From: an uncultured Aquimarina sp.
GTDB lineage: Bacteria; Bacteroidota; Bacteroidia; Flavobacteriales; Flavobacteriaceae
Reading direction: 5' to 3'
DNA: 64,000 bases
Assembly (NCBI GenBank): GCA_947501475.1
Contig: CANMWA010000002.1
Span: 372,001-436,000 of the forward strand
Shown here: one piece after another, positions 17,610 to 26,768 of the stretch
Numbering within the stretch: the first letter of the stretch is position 1
Layout: the number at the start of each line of letters is the position of its first letter
Program-made: the position numbers and the translations under genes
The notes under the pieces: model-generated
The model's database searches: none
Seen by the model: the letters and a program-made list of their open reading frames with translations, nothing else
What the model was told of the DNA's origin: nothing

Positions 17610-18414
17610 TATAATTGATAGTACATCAAAAACATTGTCCATTCAGGTAAGCTTGAATGGACTTTCTTTTTGTATTGTAGATTCTGATCAACACATATCT
17701 GTAATCAAACAAGAAAGCTTTGGAGTTCAATTAACTCCTGAGCAGGTATTAAATAAGATTAAATATACCCTTGATAATGACCAAGACCTGAAAGAAAATT
17801 TTAGTGCCATTGAAGTCATGCATCAAAACGATTTATACACTTTAGTTCCGAAAGCTTTGTTTAATAAAAATTTGATCAAAGAGTACCTAAAATATAATAT
17901 TAAAGTACTTGAAACAGATTTTATAGCTTATGATGAATTAGAACAACATGGTATTGTAACCGTTTATGTACCTTATACAAATATCAACAATTTCTTTTTT
18001 GACACATTTGGATCATTTACATATAAACATACCAGTACAATTTTGGTAAACTCTTTACTTTCTAAAGAAAAAAATAGTGAATCATCTATTGTTTATGCTA
18101 ATATGAACCAAAAATCCTTTGATTTAATAATAATTAGAAACGGTAAATTAGTTTTAGGAAATACTTTCTCTTATGAAACTAAAGAGGATTTTCTATACTA
18201 TCTTATGTTTACAGCTGAGCAAGTACAATTAAATCCAGAAGAATTTACGCTAGTCTTTTTAGGTTATATTACAAAAGAAAGTGAATGTTTTAAAATTGCA
18301 AATAAATATGTACGTAATGTTAATTTCGGAAATCACTCCCAAAAATTGAAGGTTTCTCAAGATATAACACCTTTTGAATCACATCAACATTATGTATTAT
18401 TAAGCCACTTTTAG
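17590..18414 (+). CDS. DUF3822 family protein
   Basis: A 274-residue soluble protein matching the DUF3822 family of Bacteroidota. It opens with SLNGLSFCIVDSD, contains two repeated alpha/beta halves and has VYANMNQKSFDLIIIRNGKL in the middle, a pattern reminiscent of actin-like ATPase folds (PilM/FtsA type); that similarity is inference by eye. It overlaps the upstream membrane protein by 20 bases and is followed after one base by rsmD. Such tight coupling suggests that the membrane protein and DUF3822 work together. Confidence 0.85.
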   Translation: MEQTINNIIDSTSKTLSIQVSLNGLSFCIVDSDQHISVIKQESFGVQLTPEQVLNKIKYTLDNDQDLKENFSAIEVMHQNDLYTLVPKALFNKNLIKEYLKYNIKVLETDFIAYDELEQHGIVTVYVPYTNINNFFFDTFGSFTYKHTSTILVNSLLSKEKNSESSIVYANMNQKSFDLIIIRNGKLVLGNTFSYETKEDFLYYLMFTAEQVQLNPEEFTLVFLGYITKESECFKIANKYVRNVNFGNHSQKLKVSQDITPFESHQHYVLLSHF

Positions 18415-18415
18415 T

Positions 18416-18952
18416 ATGCGTATCATCTCTGGAAAATATAAAGGAAAAATACTTACCGCTCCAAAAAAACTGCCTGTACGGCCCACAACCGACATGGCAA
18501 AAGAAGGATTGTTTAATATCTTAAATAATCACTATAAATTTCTGAACATATCTGTTTTAGATCTTTTTTCGGGAACAGGCAATGTTAGCTACGAATTTGC
18601 TTCTAGAGGCACTAAAGACATCACAGCAGTAGATTCGCATTATGCCTGTTTAGGGTACATTAAAAATGTTAGTAAAGATTTAGATTTTGAAATAGAAACA
18701 ATAAAGAGTGATGTATATAGTTATTTAGAAAAAACAAATCGAAAGGCTGATATTATTTTTGCCGATCCACCATATGATTTCACAACTGAACAATTTTTGA
18801 AAATCTCAGAATTAGTTTTCAAAAAAGATTTATTACATGAAAATGGAGTACTTATTATTGAGCATTCTAAGTACACAAAACTAGAAGAATCACCTCATTT
18901 TGACAATTCAAGGAAATATGGCGGATCTGTTTTTAGCTTTTTCAAAAAGTAA
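18416..18952 (+). CDS. rsmD: 16S rRNA (guanine966-N2)-methyltransferase RsmD
   Basis: A 178-residue SAM-dependent methyltransferase that modifies G966 of 16S rRNA. It begins MRIISGKYKGK and has RPTTDMAKEGLFN, the SAM-binding LDLFSGTGN and the catalytic DPPY (FADPPYDF). Length and motif order fit RsmD. It is the last gene of the three-gene set starting at 16965; convergent to the membrane protein at 18975. Confidence 0.95.
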   Translation: MRIISGKYKGKILTAPKKLPVRPTTDMAKEGLFNILNNHYKFLNISVLDLFSGTGNVSYEFASRGTKDITAVDSHYACLGYIKNVSKDLDFEIETIKSDVYSYLEKTNRKADIIFADPPYDFTTEQFLKISELVFKKDLLHENGVLIIEHSKYTKLEESPHFDNSRKYGGSVFSFFKK

Positions 18953-18974
18953 AAAAGTCAATCTTATCACCTAA

Positions 18975-19424
18975 TTATCCCATCACAGAAGTTCTAATAG
19001 AGAATTCATCAATTTCACTAAGATTACTTAACGAATCTATTTGATGAGATGCATTGCTAATTATATCTTCATAAAAAGCTAAAACTTTAGCATCAAAGCC
19101 AGGTGTATCTTCTGCTGTAAGTTTAAATATATCCATTTGATATATAAAATTATTTAAGATATGATGACTAGATGAAAGCATCGCTTTATAAATATTTAAT
19201 TTAGCATTTTCAACTTGAACTTTTTTACTATGCCTTCGCATATCTATAAAAAGAAATACACAAAATAATAAAAAAGGTAGTATTATTTCATCTAATTCAA
19301 GATGATCCATACTTCTCAAAAAAACTATAAATTGTTCAAATAAATCAAGTTCTAGAAGTATTGTTGTTATATATAGAAAAACAGAAAACACTAAGCCTAA
19401 GATTGTTAGTTTATACTTATACAT
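18975..19424 (-). CDS. Membrane protein with an isolated DHp-like helix pair
   Basis: A 149-residue protein with two predicted transmembrane helices (about 6-25 and 47-62) and a cytoplasmic helical tail. The tail contains SSSHHILNNFIYQ (His87/His88), which looks like the H-box of a histidine kinase dimerisation domain (HxxxN as in HisKA_2), followed by a second helix ending NASHQIDSLSNLSEID. No ATP-binding domain follows; the gene ends normally at a stop. It could be a phosphotransfer or decoy partner, or merely a chance resemblance. It has a C-rich leader at 19430-19470. Function not recognised. Confidence 0.6.
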   Translation of the reverse strand: MYKYKLTILGLVFSVFLYITTILLELDLFEQFIVFLRSMDHLELDEIILPFLLFCVFLFIDMRRHSKKVQVENAKLNIYKAMLSSSHHILNNFIYQMDIFKLTAEDTPGFDAKVLAFYEDIISNASHQIDSLSNLSEIDEFSIRTSVMG

Positions 19425-19586
19425 CTGTAAAGGGGGGAGTTAAAGTTAGGGGAATTTGATTTGGTTTTTGAGGTTGTTTGGTTTACGATTTAACAATAAT
19501 ATTGTATATACGTTTAGAGTCTGGATTGCATAAATATAGATAAAAAAAGGTATAACATGACTATTTACAAGTATTTTAACAGTAAA

Positions 19587-19624
19587 AAATTATAGCTAAA
19601 CCTTATTATTTGTAAGGTTTAGCT
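19587..19624 (-). terminator. Terminator after the aldo/keto reductase gene
   Basis: AGCTAAACCTTA (19594-19605) and TAAGGTTTAGCT (19613-19624) form a perfect 12-bp stem abutting the stop codon, followed on the minus strand by ATAATTTTTT. Confidence 0.85.
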
Positions 19625-20527
19625 CTATGCTACTTCTGCTCCTGTTGATGCTTCCCATATCATAAACCACTCTTCATCAGTAATTTTAATTTCTAAAGAA
19701 TTAACAGCAGATTTAATACGATCAATCTTTGTCGAGCCAATAATAGGGAGAATTCCCGAAGGATGTTTTAATAACCAAGAAGTTAAAATTTGATCTGCAG
19801 TTACTTCATATTTTTGAGCTAATCGATCGGTGATTTTATTAATACTTTTGACTCTATCTTCGGGGTTGTTTACAAAAAACTTTCCTCCAGCCAACGTAGA
19901 ATACCCCATTGGCTTAACCCGCTTCTCTATACATAAATCTATAGAACCATCAATAAACGGATCTAGATGTATTGGAGAGATCTCTATCTGATTTGTTACT
20001 AAAGGTATATAAGTGTTTAACATTTCAAATTGAGTTCTAGTAAAGTTTGAGACTCCAAAATACAAAGCTTTTCCTTCATTTTTCAATTTCATAAAAGCTT
20101 CAACAATTTCTTCAGGATTCATTAAAGGACTTGGTCTATGAATTAAAAGCAAATCAATATAATCAGTTTGTAGGTTTTTTAAAGACTGTTCTACACTAGA
20201 AATAATATACTCTTTACTTATATTGTAAGATTTAATAGTATTATCAGGGCGATTTGGAGTAACCAATTTAATTCCACACTTTGTCACTAATTGCATTTTT
20301 TGACGCAGTGAAGAATTTCCTTTAATTGAGTTACCAAATAATGCTTCTGTTGTATAATGCCCATATATATCTGCATGATCAAATGTTGTTACATTTATTG
20401 AGAGACAATCTTCAATTAGTTTACGAGTTTGGTCTATTGATAGATTTGCGCCCCACTCTCCCCAATTCATACATCCGGCTACGATGCGGGACAACACAGG
20501 TCCATTTTCTGAAAGGCTAACATTCAT
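19625..20527 (-). CDS. Aldo/keto reductase
   Basis: A 300-residue NADPH-dependent oxidoreductase of the aldo/keto reductase superfamily. Visible are the catalytic tetrad region (TTFDHADIYGHYTTE, LVTKCGIKL), DYIDLLLIHRPS and the C-terminal cofactor region LPIIGSTKIDRIKSA. It resembles E. coli YdhF-type reductases. Substrate cannot be told from sequence. It lies 20 bases downstream of the GH3 fusion gene on the same strand and may share its transcript; a strong terminator follows. Confidence 0.9.
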   Translation of the reverse strand: MNVSLSENGPVLSRIVAGCMNWGEWGANLSIDQTRKLIEDCLSINVTTFDHADIYGHYTTEALFGNSIKGNSSLRQKMQLVTKCGIKLVTPNRPDNTIKSYNISKEYIISSVEQSLKNLQTDYIDLLLIHRPSPLMNPEEIVEAFMKLKNEGKALYFGVSNFTRTQFEMLNTYIPLVTNQIEISPIHLDPFIDGSIDLCIEKRVKPMGYSTLAGGKFFVNNPEDRVKSINKITDRLAQKYEVTADQILTSWLLKHPSGILPIIGSTKIDRIKSAVNSLEIKITDEEWFMIWEASTGAEVA

Positions 20528-20547
20528 TTTGTTTATTTTTTGGTCAA

Positions 20548-23472
20548 TTAATAAGTTATTGCTTCATAGATCAATCGTTGAATTTCGGATCGAATATCAT
20601 TGGATATTAACTTTCGATTGGCCGAATCCGGAAATGTTCGGTTACTTAAGAATACATATACTATTTCTTCTTCGGGATCAGCCCATGTAAATGTTCCTGT
20701 AAAACCGCTATGTCCAAAACTAGTCATTGATATACAGCCACAAGTTGGACCTATATCACCTAATTGAGGCTTATCAAATCCTACACCTCTACGCACATCT
20801 TTATGACAATAATAGCAGGTATTAAATTCTTCTAAGGTTTGCCTTTTAAAATATTGCTTCCCTCCATAATATCCTCCATTAAGGTACATTTGCATTATTT
20901 TGGTTACATCATTAGCATTTGCAAATAAGCCTGCATGTCCACCTATGCCGCCAAACATAGCAGCTCCCTGATCATGAACATATCCATGAATGATCTCTTT
21001 TCTAAATGCTTTATCGTTTTCTGTTGGTACTATTCTTTTCTTTTTAAATCTTTTCAATGGAAGGTATGATGTATTACTAGCTCCTAAAGGTTTATAAAAA
21101 TGCTGCTGCGTTAATGCATTCAAACTATTTCCGTAGTGATTTTCTATATATGTTTTTAATATATAATAAGGTAAATCACTATACTTATACCTAAGTCTTT
21201 TACGCAGTTCACTATCTTTTATTCTTAAAAGTAAAGAGTCCTTCATATCACTACGGAAATAGAGATTATCTGTTACTTCTATATTAAAATCATCTGATAT
21301 CTTATTTCTATAATATTTCTTATCTGGTTTCTGAGTTACAGAATCTAACGTTTTAAGATAAAAAGGAATCCAAGCTCTTAATTTTGCATAATGTGATAAC
21401 ATAGATCTAACTGTTATATGTTCTTTGTTAGAATCTTTAAACGATGGTAGCATATCACCAATCCTTGTATTCAAAGAAATTATTCCTTTATCTTTTAGTT
21501 CTATCGTTAAAGGTAATGTCGCCAATATTTTGGTTAAAGATGCCAAATCATAAATATCCGACCCCTGTACTTTTCTTAATTTGTTATATGTATGATATCC
21601 GTAGTTTTTATTAAAAACCACCTTACCTTTTCTAGCAACAATTAATTGCAACCCAGGTGTCATCTTCTTTTTTAGTGTGTAATCAATAATAGAGTCTATT
21701 CTATTAAGTTTATACGAGTTCATCCCAACACTTTCTGGTAACCCATAAGTCAATCGTTTTAAAGATCTGGTTTCAAGTCCAACTCCAACAGGAAAATCTT
21801 CACCTAAACTCACTGGAAGTTTTCCCTTGGCTTCTATAGCTCCAAAAAGTAATTGGGCAGCTTTTTCTTGAGCAATTGTACTATTTTGATATGCCATTAT
21901 TATCCCTTCGATATTGGCCGTTGTAAGTATATCAAGCATAGCATATGGTCTAGCAAAAACACTAAGAACTGTTGTATTTAATCTAGCAATCTCATACAAC
22001 CAAACTAATTCTTTATCCTTAAATTTATAATCTTTCCAGGGGGAAGCATTTGATTTATGAAAACCAACAATTACATAATTGTAGTTGCGTAATTGTTCTA
22101 TAACCTCACTTAACTGGGTACCTTTTACCCAGTCAACCTGAGTGTATTTATTAAGTTGTTCATAAAAAGCTTCTCCAGAATCATCCCCCAATGAAACATA
22201 GGCTACTTTTTTAAGATCTAGATTCTTTACAGGAAGTGTTGCTCTATTATTCTTTATAATTGTTAAGGCATTTTCTATCAGTTCGTGGTGTAGAACGTCA
22301 TTCTTCACGCTATTCAATTCTTCATACAAGAAACTTTCATCTACAGGCTTATAGTCATAAAGATCAGCTTTATACTTAGCCATCAAAATTTTTCGTACTG
22401 AATGTGATAAGCGTTCTTCTGTAACCAATCCCGAATAATATGCTGAAACAATTTTTTGAGATGCTAAAGGCACATCTTCTGAAATTAGCAATACATCATT
22501 ACCTGCTAAAAATGCCGCCAAATCAATATCGCCTGGAGATTTAAAATCTGAAGCTCCTTTCATATTCAAGGCATCAGTAAATATTAGTCCTTTAAAATTT
22601 AACTTATCTTTTAACAAATTAGTCACTACATTTTTTGAAATCGAAGATGGGTAGCCTGATCTTGGTTCTAAACTAGGGATATTAAGATGCGCAACCATTA
22701 CACTTGATAGTCCTTCATTTATTAATTTTCGGTAAGGGTATAATTCTATACTGTCAATTCTTTTGGCATCAAAATTTATAGTAGGCAATGTTTTGTGAGA
22801 ATCACTATCGGTATCACCATGTCCCGGAAAATGCTTCGCACTCGCCATAACACCTTCTTTTTGCATACCTCGCATAAAAGCCAAAGATTTTTGAGTTACT
22901 TGATCTTTGCCTTCTCCGAAAGAGCGATTGCCAATGATTGGGTTTTTAGGATTTGTATTGATATCCACTACTGGAGCAAAATTGATATGAACCCCTAATC
23001 GCTTACAATGTCTAGCAATTTGCCGGCCTGTTTCTTCTATTAATTTATCATTTTGAATGGCACCCAAGGTCATATTCCACGGAAAAGCTTTTGTAGAATC
23101 TAAGCGCATTGCAAGTCCCCATTCTGCATCCATCCCAATTAATAATGGAACTTTTGATAGTGCTTGATATTCATTATTAAGTTTTGCTTGTCGCTTTGGT
23201 CCTCCTTTAGAAAAAATCACTCCTCCAATATGATATTCTTTAATGAGTTGTTTAATTTTATCAGTATCTTTTTTGGAATGAGAAGAAAATATATCAACCA
23301 TAAATAACTGACCTACTTTTTCTTTTAGTGTCATTGTGTTATAAACACTATCAACCCATCGCTTTTGATTAGCATAATTTTCGACAATTAATGGACTATC
23401 AAGTTGTGCATTAATTCCAAAACTTATAAGACTTATTAAGAAAAGAATATGTTTTTTAGTAATCTGCCACAC
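20548..23472 (-). CDS. Secreted glycoside hydrolase family 3 / serine hydrolase fusion
   Basis: A 974-residue exported protein with a signal peptide ending INAQ. The first half is a GH3 domain of NagZ type: KHFPGHGDTDSDSH near residues 213-226 and the nucleophile region FTDALNMKG near Asp300, implying beta-N-acetylhexosaminidase action on muropeptides. The second half (from about 590) is a class C beta-lactamase/DD-peptidase-like domain with SLTK near residues 645-648, YSD near 764-766 (usually YxN) and a C-terminal HSGFTG. This fusion is known in Bacteroidota and suggests cell-wall recycling or remodelling. The start is GTG at 23472; no ATG is close. Confidence 0.9.
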   Translation of the reverse strand: MWQITKKHILFLISLISFGINAQLDSPLIVENYANQKRWVDSVYNTMTLKEKVGQLFMVDIFSSHSKKDTDKIKQLIKEYHIGGVIFSKGGPKRQAKLNNEYQALSKVPLLIGMDAEWGLAMRLDSTKAFPWNMTLGAIQNDKLIEETGRQIARHCKRLGVHINFAPVVDINTNPKNPIIGNRSFGEGKDQVTQKSLAFMRGMQKEGVMASAKHFPGHGDTDSDSHKTLPTINFDAKRIDSIELYPYRKLINEGLSSVMVAHLNIPSLEPRSGYPSSISKNVVTNLLKDKLNFKGLIFTDALNMKGASDFKSPGDIDLAAFLAGNDVLLISEDVPLASQKIVSAYYSGLVTEERLSHSVRKILMAKYKADLYDYKPVDESFLYEELNSVKNDVLHHELIENALTIIKNNRATLPVKNLDLKKVAYVSLGDDSGEAFYEQLNKYTQVDWVKGTQLSEVIEQLRNYNYVIVGFHKSNASPWKDYKFKDKELVWLYEIARLNTTVLSVFARPYAMLDILTTANIEGIIMAYQNSTIAQEKAAQLLFGAIEAKGKLPVSLGEDFPVGVGLETRSLKRLTYGLPESVGMNSYKLNRIDSIIDYTLKKKMTPGLQLIVARKGKVVFNKNYGYHTYNKLRKVQGSDIYDLASLTKILATLPLTIELKDKGIISLNTRIGDMLPSFKDSNKEHITVRSMLSHYAKLRAWIPFYLKTLDSVTQKPDKKYYRNKISDDFNIEVTDNLYFRSDMKDSLLLRIKDSELRKRLRYKYSDLPYYILKTYIENHYGNSLNALTQQHFYKPLGASNTSYLPLKRFKKKRIVPTENDKAFRKEIIHGYVHDQGAAMFGGIGGHAGLFANANDVTKIMQMYLNGGYYGGKQYFKRQTLEEFNTCYYCHKDVRRGVGFDKPQLGDIGPTCGCISMTSFGHSGFTGTFTWADPEEEIVYVFLSNRTFPDSANRKLISNDIRSEIQRLIYEAITY

Positions 23473-23479
23473 AAAAAAA

Positions 23480-23965
23480 TTAATTTAAAAAACGATTATG
23501 CCAACTATCTTTTGCGGGTACTTCCCAATTGGTTCGATATTCGGCAATATTAGTCACTAGGTTATTGAAAACGATAGTATTTGGGGATACTGATCTATTT
23601 TTTGCCATTTTTTTAAAATCTAAAAGAGACTTGTACGCTACAAACTCTCCTTGTTTAAATGACACATTCATTTTATCCATTAAATCTACACCATACACTT
23701 TTTCTAAATCCATAATAAAGTGTACCGATGCATCGATAGAACAACCAGAAGCATTATTTAATCCCTGATCTAGCCCTATTGTAATAAACCTTTTGTATTT
23801 GATTTCATAAGCAGCTTTTAGATCAGCTCCATGTGCTGTCCATTGTGTAATGAATTCATCTAACTTTTGTTTAATTTCCTCTAACTCATCTAAAGAAAAT
23901 GACCGATTTGCTTGATATATCCACACCCTTGATGTTTCGGGAAGGTCATTAAAATCTACCAACAT
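23480..23965 (-). CDS. Conserved protein often mislabelled ABC transporter ATPase
   Basis: A 161-residue soluble protein. It begins MLVDFNDLPETSRVWIYQ and contains WTAHGADLKAAYEIKYKRFI and NASGCSIDASVHFIMDLE. I recall flavobacterial homologues carrying the name ABC transporter ATPase, yet no Walker A, Walker B or ABC signature is present, so that name is not supported. Fold and function unknown. It lies 7 bases upstream of the GH3 fusion and downstream of the Fe-S gene on the same strand, a neighbourhood I recall as conserved in the family. Confidence 0.8.
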   Translation of the reverse strand: MLVDFNDLPETSRVWIYQANRSFSLDELEEIKQKLDEFITQWTAHGADLKAAYEIKYKRFITIGLDQGLNNASGCSIDASVHFIMDLEKVYGVDLMDKMNVSFKQGEFVAYKSLLDFKKMAKNRSVSPNTIVFNNLVTNIAEYRTNWEVPAKDSWHNRFLN

Positions 23966-24020
23966 TACTTACTTTTTTACTTTTTACTAAAGTAACAAAA
24001 ACTATTACTACTTACCTCTA

Positions 24021-24055
24021 TAAAAAAGAGTTAATATGAACAAACATATTAACTC
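24021..24055 (-). terminator. Terminator after the CCG-domain Fe-S protein gene
   Basis: GAGTTAATATG (24028-24038) and CATATTAACTC (24045-24055) form an 11-bp stem with a six-base loop, followed on the minus strand by TTTTTTA. Confidence 0.85.
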
Positions 24056-24086
24056 TAATAAAATTGTATTTAGATTGTAAAAAAAT

Positions 24087-24878
24087 CTATAAATCTTGAG
24101 CATTAGCTATTAGTTCTGCTACATCTAGCACTTCTATATTATCTTCTTTTTCTTTACTTTTTACTCCATCAGTCATCATGGTATTACAAAAGGGGCATCC
24201 TGCAGCAATGATGTCTGGTTTTGTTTCTAAAGCATCTTCGGTTCTTTCTATGTTTACGTCTTTATTACCTGGTTCTGGTTCTTTAAACATTTGCGCACCT
24301 CCTGCTCCACAACAAAGACCATTACGCTTGCAACGCTTCATTTCGATTAACTCTACTTCAAGTTTCCTCAATAGATCCCTAGGAGCTTCGTATACATTGT
24401 TCGCTCTACCTAGATAACATGGATCATGAAATGTAATACGCTTACCTTTAAATTTACCTCCTTCAACTTTAAGTCTTCCTTCATCTAGTAGCGATTTTAA
24501 AAACTGCGTATGGTGCATTACTTCATAATCACCACCTAGAGATGGGTATTCATTTTTCAAAGTATTAAAACAATGAGGACAAGCCGTAACAACTTTTTTA
24601 ATTTCATATGCATTCATCACCTCTATATTGGTTACTGCTTGCATTTGAAACAAGAATTCATTACCCGATCTTTTTGCCGGATCACCAGTACAGCTTTCTT
24701 CGCTACCTAACACCGCAAAATCTACATTAGCATTATGTAATAATTTTACAAAAGCTTTGGTAATTTTCTTAGCTCTATCATCAAAACTACCTGCACAACC
24801 TACCCAAAATAAGACTTCTGGTTTTTTACCTTCTGCCATATACTCTGCCATTGTTGGCACTTTTATAGTTTCGCTCAT
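24087..24878 (-). CDS. CCG-domain (Fe-S)-binding oxidoreductase subunit
   Basis: A 263-residue protein with two cysteine-rich CCG domains, as in heterodisulfide reductase subunit B and glycolate oxidase subunits. Motifs seen: VGCAGSFDDRAKK, ESCTGDPAKRSGNE, ACPHCFNTLKNEYP, FHDPCYLGR, GLCCGAGGAQMF and AAGCPFCNTMM. Together with the membrane dicluster protein at 25437-26762 it probably forms an HdrDE-like electron-transfer module between a quinone and an unknown thiol or flavoprotein donor (inference). A HAD-type gene lies between the two. Confidence 0.9.
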   Translation of the reverse strand: MSETIKVPTMAEYMAEGKKPEVLFWVGCAGSFDDRAKKITKAFVKLLHNANVDFAVLGSEESCTGDPAKRSGNEFLFQMQAVTNIEVMNAYEIKKVVTACPHCFNTLKNEYPSLGGDYEVMHHTQFLKSLLDEGRLKVEGGKFKGKRITFHDPCYLGRANNVYEAPRDLLRKLEVELIEMKRCKRNGLCCGAGGAQMFKEPEPGNKDVNIERTEDALETKPDIIAAGCPFCNTMMTDGVKSKEKEDNIEVLDVAELIANAQDL

Positions 24879-24926
24879 CTGTAAATACTTTTATTTCTTT
24901 ATTTATAAATTTAAGAATTCTCTACA

Positions 24927-25373
24927 TTAGTCATGTTTACCATCATCAAAAACCTCTATCGTAACGACTCTTTCTACCAATTCGGTAAATTTACCCGTAT
25001 ATCTAGTTGCTTTAACTAAATGATTATCTATCCAATGATAGTTTCCTCCTCTTGGTTTACCCATTAATAAACTATGGTATTTAAAACCATGCTTAGTAAG
25101 CCATGTTTCTGTAACTTCTCGATGATCTTCTGTTCTAGAGGTAAAGAAACAAATAATATGTCCTTCCTCAAACCATTTATTTAATGTTAACAACGCATCA
25201 GGAAATGGCTCACAAGTAACCATACGTTCTGGTTCTTCATTTGGTACATCTTCGGTAATGGTGCCATCGATATCAATTAGATAATTTTTGATACCTTCAG
25301 GTAATACAGGACTAATATGTTCTCCTGCTTCTACTTTGTCATGCAATAATTTTTCTACTTCTTCCTTCTTCAT
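24927..25373 (-). CDS. HAD-superfamily phosphatase-like protein
   Basis: A 148-residue protein with the HAD motif I as LIDIDGTITED (residues about 32-42), motif II as FFTSRTEDHRE, and a late Lys/Asp region (MGKPRGGNYHWIDNH). The cap domain is minimal. In flavobacterial genomes it is sometimes named phosphoheptose isomerase, which the sequence does not support. It is placed between the two Fe-S protein genes on the same strand, so it may be part of that operon. Substrate unknown. Confidence 0.82.
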   Translation of the reverse strand: MKKEEVEKLLHDKVEAGEHISPVLPEGIKNYLIDIDGTITEDVPNEEPERMVTCEPFPDALLTLNKWFEEGHIICFFTSRTEDHREVTETWLTKHGFKYHSLLMGKPRGGNYHWIDNHLVKATRYTGKFTELVERVVTIEVFDDGKHD

Positions 25374-25436
25374 AACTTCTAATTTCTCTTAATTTTTAAG
25401 GGTTTAATTGGTTTTTACTTTGGTTAATTATTTAAT

Positions 25437-26762
25437 TTATTCTTTACTCCAGTTTAATCGATCCATTTGGTTAAATGGCCATGGAGCTCCGTTATTTTCG
25501 ATGTTAGACATCATATTATTAAGTTCTGTTGGTGCAGCACTTTGTTCCATCACTAAATATCGTCTCATATCCATAATGATTGACAATGGACTAATACTTA
25601 TCGGACAGGCTTCAACGCAAGCATTACAACTTGTACATGCCCATAATTCTTCTGGTGTGATATAATCATTTAATAACTGCTTACCATCATCCACAAAGCT
25701 ACCGTTCTTATCGATATTATCGCCTACTTCTTTTAATCGATCTCTGGTATCCATCATGATTTTACGAGGCGACAATTTCTTTCCTGTCTGATTTGCGGGG
25801 CATTCGCTAGTACAACGCCCACATTCTGTACAGGTATATGCATTAAGTAGTTGTGCCCAATTTAGATCTACTACATCTGAAGCTCCAAACTTCTCTGGTT
25901 CTGCTTCTGATTGATCTTCTGCTGGAGCGGCAAAAGGATCTGCGTCTGGGTCCATCATCAACATTACTTCTTTTGTAACTGCATCAAGATTATCAAACTC
26001 TCCTTTAGGCTTTAAATCTCCATAATATGTATTCGGAAATGCTAATAAAATATGTAAATGCTTCGAAAAATATAAATAATTCAAAAACACTAGTATCCCT
26101 AAGATATGTAACCACCATGCTCCTCTTTCTACAAGAAGTAAACTACCTTCAGACATTCCATTAAAAAGTGGTGATATAAATTGACTAATAGGGTATGCTC
26201 CGGCTTTGACATAATGATCTGCACCTAATTCTTGCAATTGCAAATCTGATGCATTCATCACTAAGAACAAGGTCATCAATACCATTTCAAAATATAGGAT
26301 CAAATTACCATCGTTTTTTGGCCAACCTTTCATCTCTGGGTTCCAAAAACGTTTTAGTTTAATCACATTGCGTCGTATCCAAAACAAGATTACTCCTACC
26401 AATACAAGAAATGCTAATATTTCAAAAGATGCTATTAAGAAATCATAAAACCCACCTAAAAAGGCAAATATTCTATGCGTTCCAAAAATACCGTCTATAA
26501 TAATTTCTAAAACTTCGAGATTTATAATAATAAACCCCAGGTAAACAACAATATGCAGGATACCTGCAACAGGACGTCTCACCATTTTGGATTGCCCTAA
26601 AGCAATCATTGCCATATTTTTAAATCGTTCTGCTTTATTATCTGATCGATCAACATCTTTACCTAGACGAATATTACGTATAACTTTACGAATATTTTTT
26701 GTAAAATACCCAATTCCAGCTGCCAGGGCAATTATAAATAAGATGTTAGGTATATATTGCAT
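25437..26762 (-). CDS. Membrane-bound 4Fe-4S dicluster oxidoreductase (HdrD/NarI-like)
   Basis: A 441-residue protein. The N-terminal half has about five transmembrane helices with histidines (GILHIVVYLG, WLHILGILVFLNYLYFSKHLH) in a nitrate-reductase-gamma-like arrangement that may bind haem b. The C-terminal half carries two ferredoxin-type motifs, CTECGRCTSECP and CTSCNACVEACP, each followed by a further Pro/Cys. It likely passes electrons from the quinone pool to the CCG-domain protein at 24087-24878. The gene follows MlaD by 6 bases. Confidence 0.9.
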   Translation of the reverse strand: MQYIPNILFIIALAAGIGYFTKNIRKVIRNIRLGKDVDRSDNKAERFKNMAMIALGQSKMVRRPVAGILHIVVYLGFIIINLEVLEIIIDGIFGTHRIFAFLGGFYDFLIASFEILAFLVLVGVILFWIRRNVIKLKRFWNPEMKGWPKNDGNLILYFEMVLMTLFLVMNASDLQLQELGADHYVKAGAYPISQFISPLFNGMSEGSLLLVERGAWWLHILGILVFLNYLYFSKHLHILLAFPNTYYGDLKPKGEFDNLDAVTKEVMLMMDPDADPFAAPAEDQSEAEPEKFGASDVVDLNWAQLLNAYTCTECGRCTSECPANQTGKKLSPRKIMMDTRDRLKEVGDNIDKNGSFVDDGKQLLNDYITPEELWACTSCNACVEACPISISPLSIIMDMRRYLVMEQSAAPTELNNMMSNIENNGAPWPFNQMDRLNWSKE

Positions 26763-26768
26763 AGTTAT

